IMG/VR virus record: IMGVR_UViG_3300045825_000192
Span: 1-23,755 of that record
DNA: 23,755 nt
Strand: one strand, 5' to 3'
Source of the DNA: a virus
Under the pieces are notes generated by a model. It had not been told where the DNA came from. It ran no database searches and saw only the letters and a list, made by a program, of their open reading frames with translations. Shown one piece after another: positions 19,794-23,755 of this stretch. A program made the translations under genes and the position numbers. Position 1 is the stretch's first letter. Every line of letters starts with the position of its first letter.

Positions 19794-21373
19794 ACGCACG
19801 GCTGAGCGTCTCAGCCCTTCTTGAACTGGTTGAAGCTGAGACCCTCCGAAGGGCCGCCGAGAACTCCCTCTACGAGTTTGTGAAGCAGAGTTGGCATGTG
19901 GTTGAGCCGGGGGTTCCCTTCATTCCGAGCTGGCACATCGAGGCGATCTGTGAGCATCTCGAAGCAGTCACTCATGGGGACATCCGTCGGTTGCTCATCA
20001 ACATCCCGCCTCGGCACTCGAAGTCGACCATCGTGTCGGTGATGTGGCCCGCCTGGGAGTGGATCACTGACCCCCAACAGAAGTTCCTTTGTGCGTCGTA
20101 CTCTGGGGCACTGAGCACACGGGACAACCTGAAGACGCGGCGTCTCATCCAGTCCCCCTGGTACAGCTCTCGGTGGGGTCACATGTTCGCCTTCGCTGGC
20201 GACCAGAACGCCAAGCAACGCTTCGAAAACGACAAGACAGGCTACCGACTGGCAACCTCTGTGGGCGGCACCGCAACTGGTGAGGGCGGCTCCCGTCTCA
20301 TCCTGGACGACCCCCACGGAGCGCAAGATGCCCAGTCAGAGGCTATGCGCAACGCTGCCCTGGAATGGTTCGATGTGGTGTGGTCTACTCGGCTTAATAA
20401 CCCGAAGACCGACGCCATGGTGACCATCATGCAGCGTCTCCACGAGAAGGACATCTCCGGCCACATCATTGATGACATCAAGGGTTGGGAGCACATCTGT
20501 ATCCCTGCGGAATGGGACGGCGAGAAACGGGTGAGCTCTCTGGGGTCATACGACCCCCGGAAGGTCAAGGGAGAGCTTATCTGCCCAGAGCGATTCGGCG
20601 AGGCCGAGATCATCACGCTCAAGCAGCTCTTGGGTGAGTATGGAACAGCCGGCCAGCTCCAGCAGAACCCCGTGCCCACGAAGGGCGGTATTCTCAAGAC
20701 CAAGCACCTCCAGATGTGGCCTACCACGGAACCCACACCACAGCTGGAGTTCGTGGTGCAGAGCTACGATACGGCCTTCACCGAGGAGACCACAGGCGAC
20801 CCGAGTGCATGCACGGTGTGGGGTATCTTCACGCACAAGAAACAACGGAACGCTATGCTGCTGGATGCCTGGGATGAGCACCTAGGCTACCCAGAGCTAC
20901 GAGCTAAGGTCATGGAAGAGTGGTGCGCTGAGTATGGGGGCTCTGGCAGCAAGGGACATGCTGGGCCTGCCACTAAACCGCGTAGGCCTGACCGTGTGTT
21001 GGTTGAGAAGAAGGCCAGTGGTCAGAGTCTCATTCAAGACTTGCGTAGGGCGAAGGTTCCGGTCGTGGCATTCAACCCAGGAACCTCTGACAAAGTGGCC
21101 CGTGCTCACCAAGCCGCGCCCATCCTGGAGCTGGGCCTGCTGTGGATACCCGAGTCGAAGAAGAACCCTGGGCAACTCGTCAGTTGGGCACAGCCCCTCA
21201 TTAAGCAGATGGCTAAGTTCCCCGTGGCCGAGCATGATGACTTAGTGGACACTACGACCCAGTGTGTTATATTCCTACGCAACGAGGGGTTGCTGGCCAT
21301 GCCTACAGCATCCCGTGAAGAACTGCCTAAGGAGGCACCTAACACTCCACGAGCCAACCCATATGCGGTGTGA
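19790..21373 (+). CDS. terL: Terminase large subunit (ATPase and nuclease)
   Basis: A 527-residue packaging motor. The ATPase has the Walker A variant PPRHSKST (73-80), Walker B LILDD (170-174) and a coupling motif TIMQRLHEKD (212-221). The C-terminal RNase H-like nuclease shows Asp327 (QSYDTAF), Glu406 (VLVEKKASG) and Asp483/Asp484 (EHDDLVDT), which cut the concatemer. It uses a GTG start; an in-frame TAG at 19,763-19,765 excludes a longer protein. The order TerS, TerL, then the portal-side genes is standard for tailed phages. Motif spacing is normal and the gene is intact. Confidence 0.95.
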   Translation: MNARLSVSALLELVEAETLRRAAENSLYEFVKQSWHVVEPGVPFIPSWHIEAICEHLEAVTHGDIRRLLINIPPRHSKSTIVSVMWPAWEWITDPQQKFLCASYSGALSTRDNLKTRRLIQSPWYSSRWGHMFAFAGDQNAKQRFENDKTGYRLATSVGGTATGEGGSRLILDDPHGAQDAQSEAMRNAALEWFDVVWSTRLNNPKTDAMVTIMQRLHEKDISGHIIDDIKGWEHICIPAEWDGEKRVSSLGSYDPRKVKGELICPERFGEAEIITLKQLLGEYGTAGQLQQNPVPTKGGILKTKHLQMWPTTEPTPQLEFVVQSYDTAFTEETTGDPSACTVWGIFTHKKQRNAMLLDAWDEHLGYPELRAKVMEEWCAEYGGSGSKGHAGPATKPRRPDRVLVEKKASGQSLIQDLRRAKVPVVAFNPGTSDKVARAHQAAPILELGLLWIPESKKNPGQLVSWAQPLIKQMAKFPVAEHDDLVDTTTQCVIFLRNEGLLAMPTASREELPKEAPNTPRANPYAV

Positions 21374-21393
21374 CCCAGCCAGAGGTATAGATC

Positions 21394-23697
21394 ATGGGAA
21401 TAAGTAAGATTGGTTTGCAAGCCCTTAAAAAGATTGCAGAGTCTTCCTCAGGTAGGGAGCAGGCCATTATGCTTGAGAGGCTATATAGCCAGAAGTTCGG
21501 TCATGTGCCCCTTAACGACCCCATGTCTAAGGAGGTGCCTACCTTGGAGGATTGGATCAAGGTGCTTCCTGAAAACTTTGACCCAGCCATTGAGCTTAAG
21601 AAAGGCTACGCAGGTGGAGGCGAAGTCAAAGCCACCCCTGCCAAGAATGAGGCCTTAGCATGGCTAGCGGAGAAGTTGGGACGGGCTGACTCCTTCGCAC
21701 GCAAGCCCTTCGGGTACGACAACCCACCTGTGGCCATGATCTCTGACCTATTCAGTATTCCAGCAGTACAGAAGACGCTAGAGCGCAAAGCCTATGGTGA
21801 AGATCTGACATCCGGTAGGGGTTGGACTACGCGCATGAAGCCTGAGACAGAAGAGGCACTTCTCGCGGCCACGCAGCTTGGGTCTCCCCTGAGCAAAGTG
21901 GCACAGCTGACTAAGGGCATGCCTGTGGGTGCCAGCATCAAGAACGTCGGCGGCAACTGGCTGAGCGGATCTGTAGAGGATGCGCTGAAGGGACTGAAGC
22001 GAACCCCGACCGCTGAGGAAGCATGGCTGATGCAACACGCCCGACCTGGTGCACTGGATGCAGCGGTTAGCAGAAGTGATGCTGTTGACACCTGGATCGA
22101 CAAGCAACTGACACGCTACGTCAAGAACGACATGGCGACGCCTGAGGACCCCATTCGCCTTATGGCAGACGCGTGGCCCGCACAGCGTGACGCTAAGCTC
22201 GCCGTGAAGCAGGGTCAGATTGAGAAGCTGATGGCTAAGCGCGCCGCAGCTGATCCCCGCGCACATCCAATGATTGACCGTGACATTGAGGCTGTGCGCA
22301 GCCAGATGCAGGGTATCGCTGACTACGTGCCGTTGCACGTTAACCCTGAGGCGCTGAACTTCCGCCCCGAGATGCATGGCAAGTTCATGGAGCCGGGACA
22401 GGTGCCTATGGGCACTTCTCCTGCAGCAAAAGCATGGGACGGGGCAGCGGACATCAAAGTGTACAACAACAAGGCAGGTGCCATCGTCGGTAACGACTCT
22501 TGGGTTCCTGCAGAGATTGATGCCAACATCGCGAACAACCCATGGCTCACTAAGGTGCCGCCTGACACTCCAGTGCACTCTATAGCCGAGGGGCGCTCCC
22601 TACCTCAAGACCTCGGCTTCAACCACCTCATCGACGAGCTGCGCAACGCTACTAACCCCGCGAGTGGCCTACCACCCGAACTCTTGCTCAAGTATAGCAG
22701 CTTGCCACAGGTCAGCGTACCACAGGCAGTGGAACGTGTGGCTGCAATCAATGCATGGCGGGAAGCCCAGAAGGTGGAAGCCAACCTAGCCAAGGCCAAC
22801 AACGCTGCTACAGTACTCCACAAGGACTACCCAGACAAGGGGTTCAAGTGGGTGGAGTTGAAGAAGAGCGAGCAGCTGCCAGAAGGTTGGAAGGAGTTTC
22901 CAGCCCCCAAAGGAAAAGGGGGTGGCAGGACTATTTGGGAAAGTCCCTCTGGTGAAATTGTGTATGATGATCCTCGCACCACTTTGCTCGCCGACACCCT
23001 GAAGTACGAAGGCGACACCATGGGCCACTGCGTCGGGGGCTACTGTGACGAGGTGGCTAGCGGGGCATCCCGCATCTTTAGTCTGCGCAATGCTAAGGGT
23101 ACTCCGCACACCACGATTGAGGTGGCTCCTAAGCGTAACATCCGCTCCTACATGGAGACGTTGGAAGATCCAGCACGTCCTCCCGAGCCAGGACCACTGG
23201 GTACCAAGTGGACACTACACGACCGAGTCCAGCGAGAGCGGTCTGGCAACGGGGATTACGATCAGTATGCCAACAAACTACTCCAAGAGTTGGGTATGGA
23301 TGCTCCCCAAGACATCGTGCAGATCAAAGGCAAAGCCAACCGCAAGCCGAACGACGAGTACCTGCCCTATGTGCAGGACTTCGTGAAGTCAGGCAAGTGG
23401 AGTGAGGTGGGTGACCTGAATAACTCAGGGCTAGTGGAATACACTAAGGGTCGTCAAACCGTGCCGCAGGGGCTACAGGGTCGTACCACAATGGGTGTTC
23501 CGTTTGATGAGGTAGGCATCCCAGAAGGTTACTACACCAATGACGAATTGCTCGGTCACATGCGTGACTGGCAAGAGCGAACGGGAAACAAACCAAACTT
23601 CGCCGACGGGGGACTTGCCCAGACAACCGTTCAAGGTTATAATCCAGCACGCGTTCAAGAGATCGCAGACGCCCTGCGCGCAGAACTGTTCAACTGA
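21394..23697 (+). CDS. Large phage protein with PcfJ-like domain between terminase and portal
   Basis: A 767-residue protein. The clearest part is residues about 535-580 (GDTMGHCVGGYCDEVASGAS, IFSLRNAKGTPHTTIEVAP), which matches the PcfJ-like domain pattern with His545-Cys546 and Cys551. It is followed by QIKGKANRKPNDEYLPYVQD (643-662), which often accompanies it in phage proteins. Residues 80-530 are mostly helical and unassigned (a charged stretch at about 262-310). Short glycine motifs GYAGGGEV (71-78) and NFADGGLA (735-742) flank the protein, the second before YNPARVQEIADALRAEL. This looks like one of the large multi-domain 'polyvalent' proteins carried near head genes, perhaps injected with DNA. 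Function is unknown. Ribosome site AGAGG. Confidence 0.75.
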   Translation: MGISKIGLQALKKIAESSSGREQAIMLERLYSQKFGHVPLNDPMSKEVPTLEDWIKVLPENFDPAIELKKGYAGGGEVKATPAKNEALAWLAEKLGRADSFARKPFGYDNPPVAMISDLFSIPAVQKTLERKAYGEDLTSGRGWTTRMKPETEEALLAATQLGSPLSKVAQLTKGMPVGASIKNVGGNWLSGSVEDALKGLKRTPTAEEAWLMQHARPGALDAAVSRSDAVDTWIDKQLTRYVKNDMATPEDPIRLMADAWPAQRDAKLAVKQGQIEKLMAKRAAADPRAHPMIDRDIEAVRSQMQGIADYVPLHVNPEALNFRPEMHGKFMEPGQVPMGTSPAAKAWDGAADIKVYNNKAGAIVGNDSWVPAEIDANIANNPWLTKVPPDTPVHSIAEGRSLPQDLGFNHLIDELRNATNPASGLPPELLLKYSSLPQVSVPQAVERVAAINAWREAQKVEANLAKANNAATVLHKDYPDKGFKWVELKKSEQLPEGWKEFPAPKGKGGGRTIWESPSGEIVYDDPRTTLLADTLKYEGDTMGHCVGGYCDEVASGASRIFSLRNAKGTPHTTIEVAPKRNIRSYMETLEDPARPPEPGPLGTKWTLHDRVQRERSGNGDYDQYANKLLQELGMDAPQDIVQIKGKANRKPNDEYLPYVQDFVKSGKWSEVGDLNNSGLVEYTKGRQTVPQGLQGRTTMGVPFDEVGIPEGYYTNDELLGHMRDWQERTGNKPNFADGGLAQTTVQGYNPARVQEIADALRAELFN

Positions 23698-23705
23698 GGA
23701 CTCCC

Positions 23706-23755
23706 ATGGCCACTCGCCCTACTCTACCGCCCGAAGATGACGAAGACGAAACCGC
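23706..23755 (+). CDS. Start of the next head gene, possibly portal (cut by the window edge)
   Basis: ATG at 23,706 follows the previous stop by 8 bases and has GAGGA upstream. The 16 visible residues are MATRPTLPPEDDEDET and one more, with an acidic N terminus. Portal genes usually follow the terminase at this place, and portal proteins often have acidic, disordered N termini, but the fragment alone does not identify it. Confidence 0.6.
   Translation, partial: MATRPTLPPEDDEDET

Noticed and set aside
21778-22578. Minus-strand open frame of 266 codons inside the PcfJ-domain gene
   Set aside because: Arg/His/Cys-rich shadow composition inside a gene with matching domains on the plus strand.

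Overview
The window looks like part of the genome of a tailed double-stranded DNA phage (Caudoviricetes). It has a small and a large terminase subunit, an almost complete phage replication and nucleotide-metabolism set, overlapping genes packed head to tail, and two free-standing GIY-YIG homing endonucleases. The gene families and the good AGGAG-type ribosome binding sites suggest a bacterial, probably proteobacterial, host, but the host cannot be fixed from the sequence. There is no integrase, repressor, tRNA, rRNA, CRISPR array, insertion sequence or phage RNA polymerase in the window. A lytic life style with host RNA polymerase is an inference from those absences within an incomplete genome.

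Layout. A divergent control region at about 15,520-15,660 splits the window. To its left, everything is on the minus strand. Read in transcription order this arm encodes: dNMP kinase, MazG-like pyrophosphohydrolase, a small protein, a thymidylate-synthase-fold protein, a GIY-YIG nuclease, a second thymidylate-synthase-fold protein, ATP-dependent DNA ligase, dCMP deaminase, family A DNA polymerase with a UDG-like N-terminal domain, a second GIY-YIG nuclease, a DEDD exonuclease, a Cas4/RecB-like nuclease, a Sak4-like RecA-fold ATPase, a DUF669-type ssDNA-binding protein and a small protein. A textbook terminator follows at 4,777-4,798. Next come two near-identical promoter/leader units. The first precedes a frameshifted zinc-ribbon gene and the second a 194-residue protein, a T4 DenV-like pyrimidine-dimer glycosylase, two unknown proteins and a SNF2-type helicase. 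Beyond these lie a small HTH protein, another terminator, a VRR-NUC nuclease and small unknown proteins running off the left edge.

To the right, everything is on the plus strand: a 58-residue HTH protein, a RepB-type primase fused to a RepA-like AAA ATPase, an unknown protein, a structured non-coding stretch (18,038-18,331), a protein with several winged-helix-like segments and an AT-hook-like motif, the terminase subunits, a 767-residue protein with a PcfJ-like domain, and the first codons of what is probably the portal gene.

How the genes fit together. The primase-helicase, polymerase, ligase, SSB and SNF2 helicase cover replication. Sak4, DUF669 SSB and the Cas4-like nuclease form a recombination set. 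DenV-like, VRR-NUC and DEDD nucleases add repair and processing. The most interesting system is the nucleotide cluster: both thymidylate-synthase-fold proteins carry Asp where thymidylate synthase has the dUMP-selecting Asn, at exactly the same distance from the catalytic Cys. With a MazG-type dNTP pyrophosphatase, dCMP deaminase and dNMP kinase beside them, this resembles a T4-like route to 5-modified cytosine in the phage DNA. It is an inference, but it can be tested.
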